Shown: one piece after another, positions 5,747 through 13,846 of the stretch
Layout: each line of letters opens with the position of its first letter
Numbering within the stretch: the first letter of the stretch is position 1
From: Mycoplasmataceae bacterium
GTDB lineage: Bacteria > Bacillota_I > Bacilli_A > Mycoplasmatales > Mycoplasmoidaceae
Direction: 5' to 3'
Assembly: GCA_031278855.1 (NCBI GenBank)
Contig: JAITJR010000071.1
Span: 1 to 13,846 of the forward strand
Length of the DNA: 13,846 bases
The notes under the pieces: generated by a model
Databases searched by the model: none
Seen by the model: the letters and a program-made list of their open reading frames with translations, nothing else
What the model was told of the DNA's origin: nothing
Made by a program: the position numbers and the translations under genes

Positions 5747-8521
5747 TTATGCTCCTTCACTTTTTACTTCATTTAGAAATTTCAATCAATGACTAATATC
5801 ATTGCTTAATCGATAACGATCTCAAGCACTCTTAATAGTTAAGCATTGCCCAGGACTCGCACGTGCAATAAATTTATGTTCAACATCGCTTAATGGTAAA
5901 CCAGACGACGAAAGCATTTTTGTTAACATATTAATATCGTCTTCGGGAGATTTGAAATAAAAACCATATTGAGTGAGCTTAAAAATTTCTTTATATTCAA
6001 TTGTGGCTTCATCTTTCACCACTCCTAAACCTTGATCGACTAAAATTGTGGCACCATTATGACTACGACATATACGTTCGAATTTATTAAGTATTCACAT
6101 CACCCCTGGAATATGACGTATAGAATGTAACTCATCAATATACAACGCAAATTTACGGCCAGAGTTTTTATTGGCGATCATGATTTCGATAGCCACTTGA
6201 ATTTGGCAAATTACAAAAGCTGCAAAAATATTGGCACTAGTTCTAGTGATATTAGAAATATCAAGAGTAAATCATTGATTCTCATTTCAATTAATGTTAC
6301 TATTAACGTTAAACAAATAACTGTACGTGCTGTTTTGGTCATATTGTTCGAGTAAAATAGCTAGTTTACGCATAGCTTTGACATTTTCTTTATTTTCGTG
6401 CGACATTTTTAAAGCTGTTTCGTAAAAATGTTGAGTAATTGGCATTTTAGTTTTTGAAATTTTCCGGAAATCCATATTATTAGTAAATTTGCATGGGCCG
6501 TTTTTATTTTCATAAACATATTTTTGCACTTTTCGCCAAGCTGCCATGATTTCTTCTTCGTCGGCTTTACCTGATAAGTTTAACAAAGCAATAACAATAG
6601 CGTCGTTTTTAATGTAAGTTCGATCTAATGGTAGCATCACAGCTTCTTCGCTATCACTTCCAATACCTTTTGGAACAGTTAAAACATCTCATAAGTTTAA
6701 AGTTTTATTTTCTTTGTCACGAACATTCTTGCGACCAAGTATTACATTGGCCCCACCTAGACGTTGTGTCATTTTGCCGTAATCAGGTTTAGGATCAATG
6801 CAAAAAATGTAATGATCATCGAAATAATCTTGAATCATGTCGCGTTTAATGGTTCATGTTTTGCCTGCTCCAGTAAACGCTAATGCAATGCGATTAAAAG
6901 AATTGTACATCGAATCCACACGCCAATAGTTTTCAAATATGGGTGTTTTTGTAATATGCAAGCCTGTCTGATCAATGATATTACCTTTGTATCAAGCATC
7001 TATTTCGCCAATGCTTACATTATTAATAAATGGGTACCCTATCGCCAAGCTAGTATTTAAAACATGAATAGCATTTAATTTAACAATTTCCATTGGCAAT
7101 GAGCGTACATTTACTTTTTTGCCACGGAAGGCATTTTTAAATGAATCTCAATAGCTCTTGCGAAATTGTAGCGATGGCAATTCATAGCAACGCGTATTAG
7201 TAAAAGCATCGATTTGAAAATAATTTAGATCGTTGACAACAAAACCACGGTTGTAATTAGTCATTTTTTCTTCAAATTCATCCATTTTTTTCTTGATTTC
7301 TTTTCTAGTAATGCCTTTGAATAATACGTAGATGCATATTTCTTTCAAGTCATATACATGTGTTTCGTTGCCAATTTGGTCAGAAACAAATTTAATTTGC
7401 TGATCGACTTTAGAAATTTCTGTACGTTGTATGTCACTCGCATGTTTCTTATACCATCTCGTGCTCATAGTTCTTGAAACAGCATTCTGCAATGAATACA
7501 ATATGTTTTGTGTCGTACCACGGTCAAGATGTTTTGTAGACATGTACACGGTATAGTTTGAATCGTTTAACAGAAAACGCAAATATTCGTGGCGGGCTAT
7601 ATCTGGTAAAGCATTAACACACTTGAATCCCATAAGTTCAGAAGTTTTGTCTTCTCGATACAAACGTAGATAGTTCTTATGGGCTCTAATATGTTTTACA
7701 CCCACTTTATTTAACAAATTCACATTAATGGTATCACTTGGTCATAGTTCATTTAAAATTTGCGAAATTTCGCTTGTATTAGCTTTAACGATGTTTATTT
7801 TAGCTTCTCTTATTAGAGTGGCAAGAGTTGCATAATGTTTTTCGTTATTTTCGATACTATCACCGTTTAATACCAAAAAATAAGCTTGTTGCTTGTGCGT
7901 GGTATCGTTATTCATTTGATTAATTTTGGCATCATACGCATCTTGTAACGACTTAATATCTGCGTTAGTTTTTTTTAATTTATATTCTTTCTTAGCAATT
8001 TGATAGAGAATATTTGTACTAATAATGTCGTAATCAGATTGGTGACCCCAAAAATTTTGACATTCTTCGATGATTTGGTTTTTGACAGCATTTTCCGACA
8101 AACTAAGATCGTATCCACTGATCCGATAAAACGAAATATATCCCTCTCGCTCTTCATTTTTATAGCGTATGTGGTTATCTTTTAATTCTTTAAAACGACT
8201 ATAGGCTTTAATTTCTTGTTCATTCCATTGTTTTTTAGCCATAAATTGTCTAATAATTCAGTGATGTATGCGCGTTCGTAATTTGCCTGTTTGTTTGCTA
8301 CCAGCGAAACAAAACAAGATAGAAATTAAAAGATATGCACCCAAAACCAACCCCATTGTCAATGTAAAGCCAATTGAAAGAGCAACGATGAAAATTGGAA
8401 CAACTAAAATACCAAATAGATAAATGTCTCTAAAATCAATACCCATTTTTCGAATTTCTCGAACTGGCATTAAATTTATTTCTTCGTGTTGTTTTTCATT
8501 ATTTTTATTTACTTCGTACAT
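5747..8521 (-). CDS. PrgI/VirB3-like plus VirB4-type conjugation ATPase (TraE-like), fused
   Basis: This 924-aa protein is open only in code 4. Residues 1-90 hold a PrgI/VirB3-like module: MPVREIRKMGIDFRD followed by paired membrane segments (about 33-52 and 54-73). A TGA Trp at 88 joins it to the ATPase. The VirB4 domain has a P-loop AFTGAGKT at 548-555 (Ala where Gly is usual at the first position), IDPKPDYGKM (about 575-584) with LGGANVILG after it, and a Walker B LYIDELH with DE at 796-797. VirB4 proteins energise assembly of the type IV channel at the inner face of the membrane. The start is ATG 8521, with AAGGA 8 nt upstream. ATG 8242 would begin at VirB4 alone but has no ribosome site. 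From memory it corresponds to the Mbov_0397-type ATPase of mycoplasma ICEs; not verified. Confidence 0.92.
5752..5757 (-). promoter_or_regulatory. Ribosome-binding site that fixes the start at 5745
   Basis: AAGGAG lies within the last codons of the VirB4-type gene, 6 nt before ATG 5745. The VirB4 stop codon sits between the two, a classic coupled arrangement. Confidence 0.65.
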
Positions 8522-8522
8522 T

Positions 8523-10187
8523 TTAAACGTCCTTCAATCACTTTACAGCCTTATTAACTATCTTTGTTGTCTTTCCAATTGTCTCAGCAGCAGCATCTCC
8601 TATTGTCGTATTGTTGGCATAATAATCTATTGCATCACTATTACCAAATAACATAGCGGTACGTCGTGAATGAACTAAAGCTGTTAGCAATACTGCATCA
8701 GCAAATAATAAACCAGCCCCACCGATAATTCATTGGGCTACATTATTAAAATTATTAAGTCATTGCATTAGAAATGGTAGTATTGCTGTCGCCAATTCCA
8801 TATAAATATATGTAAAGAACAATTCAACTCAAATTGTTAACATCTCACCAGTATGTTGTTTGAAATCGTTGTTTTGACCTTTAGCAAAAACCATTATAGT
8901 ACCCATTCATTTTCAAATGATAATTACTCAATTTTGTGCAACACGCCAAGCGGCACGCATTATAATGAGATCAGCAATAACTGTAAAAATAAACCCAATA
9001 ATTATGTTGGGTAAGCCTATATCGCCTCAGCCATCAAACAAATTTGATGACCAATTACTTCCATTTCGATCACCAGTAATGAATGTATAAATTTGTTCGA
9101 CTAAATTCATGCTAGTCATACCCATAGTTTTAAGCTGTAAAACCTGCAGACCAATCTGTTTGTCGTCACCAAAAATGATACGATCAACTATGCCTTTTTG
9201 GTTGGCAATATATCGTCCTAAACACACATTACTATCGATATTATCAGCACTTGCTTTTAACCCATCAAATGTTAAGAAAATACTATTGAATTGAGAATCT
9301 CAATTAATAATTACCGCATGAAACTGGCCTAAGTTTTTATAATCGGATAAACAATTATTAAATAAGCGTTTAATACTATCTAAGCGTTCCGATATATTTG
9401 CAATTTGGCCTGCTAATTTACCAGATAAATCTAACGATCCGGTTTGCAATTGGTTAATAATAAATGTTAAGTTTTGAATATCATCATTCATTCCGCCATA
9501 TTGTAAATAATTTAAGATTTTATTCACATCGTTTAACTGAATTTGCAATTGGTTAGCAATATCCGCTCGACCGTTACCATTAGCTTGCGTAATGGCATTA
9601 GTTAATTGTGTTTGCATTTCACCCAAAGCTTGTGTAATACTAAATTCTTGGCCACCAACATCTATCTTGACATAGTTAATATTTTGCAAGTCTATAAGAT
9701 TAGCAAGCATATATGTTTTAAGTCCTATCACATCAGCATTAGATAGTGTAGCTGGTCGATTTTTATTAAAAATGCTAATGAGAATGGTTACTAATGTTGA
9801 AACTAACATGATAATAAAGGGCGAAGCTACTAGAAATAACGGGTATCCAAGAGCAAACTTCATGTGTTCTTGCACCTCGCCGTCATTACCAAAACGGCGC
9901 ATCGCATTACGTCGATTAATCTTTATTAGTAAATAAAATAATCATGCCGCAGCACTAATAATAATTAGAAGTATTACAATAGTAAAAATTTGTCCGCCTC
10001 AATTAAATTGTCAAACCAGACGTCCATTAATAATTTGGGTATGAAAAATGGCCTGCGAAAATCCTGAACCTATAAATTTAAAAAGATTGTAGAAAATATT
10101 TAAAATTCAAAGAGGAATATATACAAGAATGACATAGAAAATTCCGCCTAAAGCACCTGTAATTAACCCAAAAAGTCAAGAAAACAT
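8523..10187 (-). CDS. VirB6/TrbL-like multispanning channel protein
   Basis: This 554-aa protein starts MFSWLFGLITGALGG and has several TGA Trp codons. About seven hydrophobic segments are seen: 6-32, 68-87, 112-138, 394-409, 418-433, 446-473 and 480-502. Between the third and fourth lies a long polar region (about 140-385) rich in Gln/Asn with coiled-coil spacing, possibly exposed at the surface. The order, size and neighbour (VirB4) fit VirB6/TrbL, the integral membrane channel subunit. From memory it resembles the Mbov_0396 family of mycoplasma ICE proteins; this was not checked by search. AAAAGGA lies about 6 nt before ATG 10187, which is 1 nt after the preceding stop. Its own stop is 1 nt from the VirB4 start. 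Confidence 0.85.
8530..8534 (-). promoter_or_regulatory. Ribosome-binding site that fixes the fused VirB4 start at 8521
   Basis: AAGGA, 8 nt from ATG 8521, lies inside the last codons of the VirB6-like gene. No comparable site precedes the internal ATG at 8242, so the ribosome should begin at the PrgI-like module. Confidence 0.65.
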
Positions 10188-10188
10188 T

Positions 10189-12627
10189 TTATCCTTTTAA
10201 AGCTTCTGTGTCATCGTCAGATTTGATGTCTAGTGTTTTATTGGTTTCTATTTTAGATTTTTGTTGGCGTTTGTTTATTTCATCTTCGATTGTTTCGGTG
10301 TCGTAATCAGAATTATATTTTTTACCACGGCGAGCTAATTTGACAATGACAATTGTAGCGATACCCGCTCCCAAAATAGCAAGCACTACTCATAGCACTG
10401 TTAAATTCGTGCCGTTGTGTGGCTGAAGTGGCTGGAGTGGCGTGAAATCATTATCAATTATTTCGATACTCTGCAAATTAGGGACTGGCATTCCAGACGG
10501 ATTCATGTTGTAAATGTTGGAACAAATGTTAAACACAACATCTATTTTTCCGCTAGCATCGTCCTGTATTTTGAATACAACACCTTTTAAAGCTTGAGTA
10601 AATTCTGTCTTAGATAAATTCGTTTCAAATAAATACGAATCATCGTCGCCGATAGTTGCACCGTTATAAGCGATTAAGTTATCTAGAATATATTGTTTAG
10701 TAATTTGGCTTGGTTCGATTTTTACTGGTCTTGAACGATTGTGTTTTCGTAAAACAACATTTTTTGCAAATAATTGTACATTTAATACTTGCGGTTGGTC
10801 GCCAGCCACTTCATCTTTAAAATGAATTGTTAATTGCAATATTCCGACATTATCATTTGGTACATAATCTATATGATCTATTAGTTGATCAATTGTATAA
10901 GAAGTTTCAAATGCTTCTTTTACTTTGACAAAACAAGTTTTATCGAACGAAACATCGCCTAGTCCCTGTGTATCCGAAGACGGTACTTTACCAGCATCGA
11001 TATATGCTTTAATTTGCGAAGGCGTTTTTGTATAAATTATTTTAGTAAAAGCATCTCAAGCAGTTGGATTGACACCGAACCCAGTTGGTCCATAAAATAA
11101 CCCAGCATTTTTATCTAATGGATTGCCGTCGATTTCATCTATGGCGTGGCTTAAAACAAACGCTGGCGGATTGAATGTCCAATAATTTGAAGCATTACCA
11201 TTTAGGGATCATACTTTATTATTAGCTATGTCATAAATCCCTAATGTATCCGATGTTCCTAACGTTCCGAATGCTCCACTGTTGGTTATGCAAGAACGTA
11301 ATTGGAACCATGTAGCGGCGGGCGAAGGATAATTAAAGCTTAAAGCAATTTCGCCGCCCATTAAATCTTTCAAATTAAATATTTTAGTTTGCGGTGTGCT
11401 TTGATCTGCACCATCAATGTAACTTAGAGTGTAATTCAAATTTTGACTGAGTAATTTAGATACAACATCGAGATAATTATCAAATTGTAAAGCAGATGTA
11501 ATCTCAATGTGTTGAGCGATATAATCATTTTTTCACTTTAAAACCGAAAGTTCGTTAATGGCTTGTTCCATTACTGCTTGATCATCGTGTCCGTGTTTAA
11601 TTAAAAAGTTGCTTAAACTTCAGGATTGTTCACTGTTGTCGTATCATTCCAAAGGCTTGATTGTTGTAGTTGGAATAGCTCAATCAAAAATTCCAGACGG
11701 TACACCGCAATCAATCAATTTACCATTGATAATAGCATTAGATAAATCGTTTAAGGCTCATTGAGGCAACACTTTTGCAAAAAGAGAGATCTCTGGTTGT
11801 TGTATTCAAAACGAATTATCATAATTACCAGTAATTGGGTCTTTATGGCCCGATACTTGATTTTTAGATGTGTCCCATCCCATTAAATCCGCGGAAATAT
11901 AATCTTCGTTTAGTTTTAAACCCAAGTAACTTTTTGTAACGTCATAAAAAGATTTATCATAGTCTGGAACAATAATTTTATTTTTGTCAAAACTAGTTGA
12001 ATCTAAAAATGGAGTTACTGATGGATGAATTGTAAAAACGTGAGAACAGTCTAATTGATGAAGGGTTGGAGGCTGCGTTGAAGGATAAGGTGGATATCCG
12101 CTACCGCCTATATTTTCTACTATATCTCCACCTCATCAAAGAGATATTAAATTTAATTGTATGTTCCATAAACCGTTTTGATAATTTAATGCACCAGTTG
12201 TGTACAAATCATCAGATTTAGCTCATTGATAAGAACCAGAAGTATATACTGCTGTTCCAATATGATGTCTTTGTTGCAAAAGTTGTCCATCATTTCAATT
12301 TAAAGTCGATTCAGAAGTTGCACATTTTCATGTTCCGTTTGCGCTTGTTATTCGATATTGAATTGGGAGCGAGTAGTTTTCACCAGGATTAAAATAAATA
12401 TTTTTAGTAGATTCTCCCTTAACAACTATGTTGTTAATATGGACATAATTTTTAGAAGTTAAATTGACTGGTATTGTTTCGTTAAAAGTGATAATTCCTA
12501 TATTTGAATTATTGTTGGTAATATTTTGTTGTGTTACTTCATTTTTAATTGAAAAACTTCACAATGGTAATATAGCTATTGGTGTAACCAATCCCAAACT
12601 CAATAAACTTAACTTATTAAATTTCAT
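10189..12627 (-). CDS. Large exported, C-terminally anchored surface protein of the transfer operon
   Basis: This 812-aa protein starts MKFNKLSLLSLGLVTPIAIL, a Sec signal without a lipobox cysteine. Residues about 30-740 have no membrane span, are rich in Asn, Ser, Thr, Trp and Tyr, and include a PPYPSTQPP linker; many Trp codons are TGA. Residues about 742-768 form a hydrophobic anchor (VVLAILGAGIATIVIV) followed by a basic stop-transfer (KLARRGKK). A charged cytoplasmic tail of about 40 residues ends SDDDTEALKG. The topology is therefore mostly outside with a small inside tail. It lies between the pilin-like and VirB6-like genes at 1-nt spacing, so I infer a role in cell contact or in the outer part of the channel. 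I recognise no domain. There is no clear ribosome site, so translation is probably coupled. Confidence 0.85.
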
Positions 12628-12628
12628 A

Positions 12629-12985
12629 TTATTGACCGATAAATTTGTTCAAGAAAAAACAAACAGCACTAAAACCAATTCCAGCAATGACCGCAATTAC
12701 AGCAATAATTACAAAAGCTGCTCGGCAATTTTCTCGGGCCGTTTCCCGCTTTTGCATGTCTTTGTGATTTCGATCACCTCAGTTGTGCATTAGCCTAAAT
12801 ATTTGTACACCAATTAAAAATATTGCACTGCCATAAACAGCAACCATAATGATATATTGAACAACTGCCGCACTATCAGAACCAATTAAATTGGAAAGCC
12901 ACACTCATACTCATGCTGGTGAACTACTAGCTCCGTACATGCTAGCGTGGGCACTTAACTGGATATTATGAATAATATCTAACAT
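12629..12985 (-). CDS. Pilin-like (VirB2/TrbC-type) small membrane protein
   Basis: This 118-aa protein starts MLDIIHNIQLSAHAS. It has two hydrophobic segments, about 41-63 (VVQYIIMVAVYGSAIFLIGV) and 89-112 (AAFVIIAVIAVIAGIGF), joined by a short charged loop (RNHKDMQKRETAREN). Two spans with a cytoplasmic basic loop, about 100-120 aa, and a place at the head of the channel genes match VirB2/TrbC pilins. Mycoplasma ICEs have a family named as pilin-like (Mbov_0395), which is the closest fit from memory. The N-terminus contains a cluster of Trp codons (AWVWVWL), partly TGA. The ribosome site is a weak AGGT (plus 12994-12997). The start is 2 nt after the preceding stop. Confidence 0.7.
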
Positions 12986-12987
12986 AG

Positions 12988-13257
12988 CTATTTACCTATT
13001 CTTTCTATTTTTTTAATTTTGCGTTCTAAACCAAACTGATAACTACCAACAGCAATAAGCAATCCCGCACCAAAACCTAATATGATGCCTAAAATAACAT
13101 GCCCACCTGCTGTTTCGTTGTTAAAACCTATTATCATGATAATGGTTGGTACCAATATACAAATAACACCAATGACCAATAAAACAAAAGTGATTATGAT
13201 TATTTTTTTATTTAGTGTTGTACTTGTAATCGGAATCTGCGTTTCTTTGTTTTTCAT
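12988..13257 (-). CDS. Small two-span membrane protein
   Basis: This 89-aa protein starts MKNKETQIPITSTTLNKK. Its hydrophobic segments are about 19-44 (IIIITFVLLVIGVICILV) and 54-73 (VILGIILGFGAGLLIAVG), with a basic tail (ERKIKKIERIGK). An upstream in-frame ATG at 13338 under code 4 would add 27 residues, but it lies within a strong terminator hairpin and lacks a ribosome site, so ATG 13257 is preferred despite a weak AAGAG. It appears to be the first gene of the main transfer operon. I do not recognise the family; a second pilin-like or assembly subunit is possible. Confidence 0.7.
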   Translation of the reverse strand: MKNKETQIPITSTTLNKKIIIITFVLLVIGVICILVPTIIMIIGFNNETAGGHVILGIILGFGAGLLIAVGSYQFGLERKIKKIERIGK

Positions 13258-13287
13258 AAAAATATTTTTACTCTTACATTTAAATTG

Positions 13288-13293
13288 ATTACA
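13288..13293 (-). promoter_or_regulatory. Candidate -10 box of the main transfer operon
   Basis: TGTAAT (5 of 6 matches to TATAAT) lies 30 nt before ATG 13257 and just after the terminator on the minus strand. No good -35 box is seen, which is common in mollicutes. A promoter is expected here because of the terminator upstream. Confidence 0.3.
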
Positions 13294-13316
13294 ATAATTA
13301 GGTATGAGAAATAATG

Positions 13317-13355
13317 AAAAAATCACTCAACCAAACATTGATTCAGTGATTTTTT
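13317..13355. terminator. Strong, potentially bidirectional Rho-independent terminator
   Basis: AAAAAATCACT (13317-13327) pairs perfectly over 11 bp with AGTGATTTTTT (13345-13355) around a 17-nt loop, giving a T tract on both strands. On the minus strand it lies about 20 nt after the stop of the gene at 13377-13664, separating it from the operon that follows. Confidence 0.85.
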
Positions 13356-13376
13356 GCTCGTTATTTTCTGCTAACA

Positions 13377-13664
13377 CTACATTTTGGTTTTAAACCCAAC
13401 TTTGGTTATATTGTTGGAAATGGTAGTAGATAATGCGAGTGTGGGAGTCGGGTAATTATTTTGACTATGGCCAATGGCATAACCTATTCCAAGACCACCG
13501 CCAACACCGACAACCGCCGTCCCAGCTGCTAAAGCGACTTTGACTTTATTGCGACGCTTCCAAATGCGGTGTTGTTCGCTGGTTAAAACATTGTTATATG
13601 GATTAGAAGGAACGCCATCTTCTTTGCGAAATTTTAATGCTTCAGTTTGATTTTTGTTTTTCAT
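13377..13664 (-). CDS. Small membrane protein with Gly-rich transmembrane segment
   Basis: This 95-aa protein starts MKNKNQTEALKFRKEDG. It has a basic region (HRIWKRRNKVK, about 32-42), one Gly/Ala/Val-rich hydrophobic segment at about 43-65 (VALAAGTAVVGVGGGLGIGY) and a Ser/Thr/Asn-rich tail. By the positive-inside rule the N-terminus is cytoplasmic and the last 30 residues outside. ATG 13664 has AAGGAA (plus 13671-13676) 6 nt upstream. The gene is bracketed by a terminator on one side and by hairpins and a (CT)12 tract on the other, so it can be controlled apart from the operon. I recognise no family. Confidence 0.75.
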   Translation of the reverse strand: MKNKNQTEALKFRKEDGVPSNPYNNVLTSEQHRIWKRRNKVKVALAAGTAVVGVGGGLGIGYAIGHSQNNYPTPTLALSTTISNNITKVGFKTKM

Positions 13665-13699
13665 AATTGGTTCCTTCTTTCTAACGAACCGAGAAATGA

Positions 13700-13733
13700 A
13701 AAGCAAGAACTAGCGAACGCTAATTCTTGCTTT
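13700..13733. repeat. Long leader hairpin before the first gene
   Basis: AAAGCAAGAA (13700-13709) pairs with TTCTTGCTTT (13724-13733) and, after one C-A mismatch, TAGCG (13711-13715) pairs with CGCTA (13718-13722) around AA. It has 15 pairs with a minimal loop. The minus-strand T tract after it is interrupted (CTTTTCATTTC). It could be an attenuator in the leader, or a terminator of transcription arriving from beyond the window. Confidence 0.65.
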
Positions 13734-13751
13734 AAGAAAAACTCAAGGTGT

Positions 13752-13768
13752 TAGCAGCTCCGCTGCTA
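13752..13768. repeat. Perfect 7-bp hairpin with triloop
   Basis: TAGCAGC (13752-13758) pairs with GCTGCTA (13762-13768) around TCC. It abuts the (CT)12 tract directly and is unusually GC-rich for this window. Confidence 0.7.
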
Positions 13769-13792
13769 CTCTCTCTCTCTCTCTCTCTCTCT
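13769..13792. repeat. (CT)12 dinucleotide microsatellite, (AG)12 on the minus strand
   Basis: Twelve perfect CT units lie in the upstream region of the gene at 13377-13664, about 105 nt before its start. Tracts of this kind change length by slipped-strand mispairing. In mollicutes length-variable repeats near promoters are known phase switches, for example the GAA repeat before vlhA genes of Mycoplasma gallisepticum. A -10-like TATAAG (minus, plus 13828-13833) would place the tract in the transcript leader. Confidence 0.9.
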
Positions 13793-13846
13793 TGTGCGTG
13801 TTGGTCATACTCAATTTAATGCTTTAACTTATATCAAAATAACGGT

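Noticed and set aside
7975..8185. Short frames on both strands inside the VirB4-type gene
   Set aside because: Both are shadows in other frames of the continuous 924-aa reading frame.
8258..8260. Apparent stop codon ending a separate 87-aa membrane protein before VirB4
   Set aside because: It is TGA, read as Trp in code 4. The frame continues into VirB4 and there is no ribosome site for a separate VirB4 start.
12464..12793. Open plus-strand frame of 109 codons with hydrophobic start
   Set aside because: It runs antisense across the start of the large surface protein and the pilin-like gene, both well supported on the minus strand.
13769..13792. CT tract considered as a sequencing artefact or CRISPR-like repeat
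   Set aside because: There are no spacers, so it is not CRISPR. An assembly artefact cannot be excluded from sequence alone, but the tract is clean and flanked by ordinary sequence.
1..13846. tRNA, rRNA, CRISPR array or insertion sequence
   Set aside because: No cloverleaf, conserved rRNA stretch, regular spacer array or transposase frame with terminal inverted repeats was seen on reading both strands.

Overview
This window reads as mollicute DNA (Mycoplasma/Spiroplasma group) that uses genetic code 4, with UGA as tryptophan. The large minus-strand genes are continuous only if TGA is sense. Read with the standard code, the three largest break into several pieces each. The DNA is AT-rich: by eye the transfer genes are roughly one third G+C and the left edge is poorer. 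I could not name the species.

The window carries the core of a conjugative element, either a mycoplasma-type integrative conjugative element (ICE) or a conjugative plasmid. Almost all of it is on the minus strand and is read from right to left. At the far right are a perfect (CT)12 tract, two hairpins and a small membrane-protein gene (13377-13664), then an 11-bp perfect terminator (13317-13355). The main transfer operon follows: a 2-TM protein (12988-13257), a pilin-like 2-TM protein (12629-12985), a large exported and anchored protein (10189-12627), a VirB6-like multispanning protein (8523-10187), a fused PrgI/VirB3-like plus VirB4 ATPase (5747-8521), a small ribbon-helix-helix-like protein (5566-5745), a 2-TM protein (5282-5563), a 90-aa protein of unknown role (4973-5245) and a VirD4/TraG coupling ATPase (2773-4971). 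Neighbouring genes are usually only 1-2 nt apart, which suggests translational coupling.

Between the coupling-protein gene and the next gene lies about 400 bp with no convincing gene. It is dense in direct repeats, inverted repeats and nested hairpins, and has a terminator facing the opposite way. It is the best candidate in the window for a cis-acting site (oriT, replication control or antisense RNA). Four small genes follow (97 aa, 63 aa, an SSB-like 89-aa OB-fold candidate, and a Pro/Ser-rich coiled-coil protein), closed by two minus-strand terminators.

The left end differs: a plus-strand lipoprotein gene (305-859) with its own promoter, divergent from a minus-strand gene cut by the window edge.

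Together the genes supply a minimal Gram-positive-like type IV secretion channel: energising ATPase, inner-membrane channel, pilin-like subunit, coupling protein, a surface protein and ssDNA protection. No relaxase, integrase/transposase, partition or replication-initiation gene is recognisable here, so these must lie outside the window or be of unknown type. Family assignments come from motifs and memory of the families; no database search was run.
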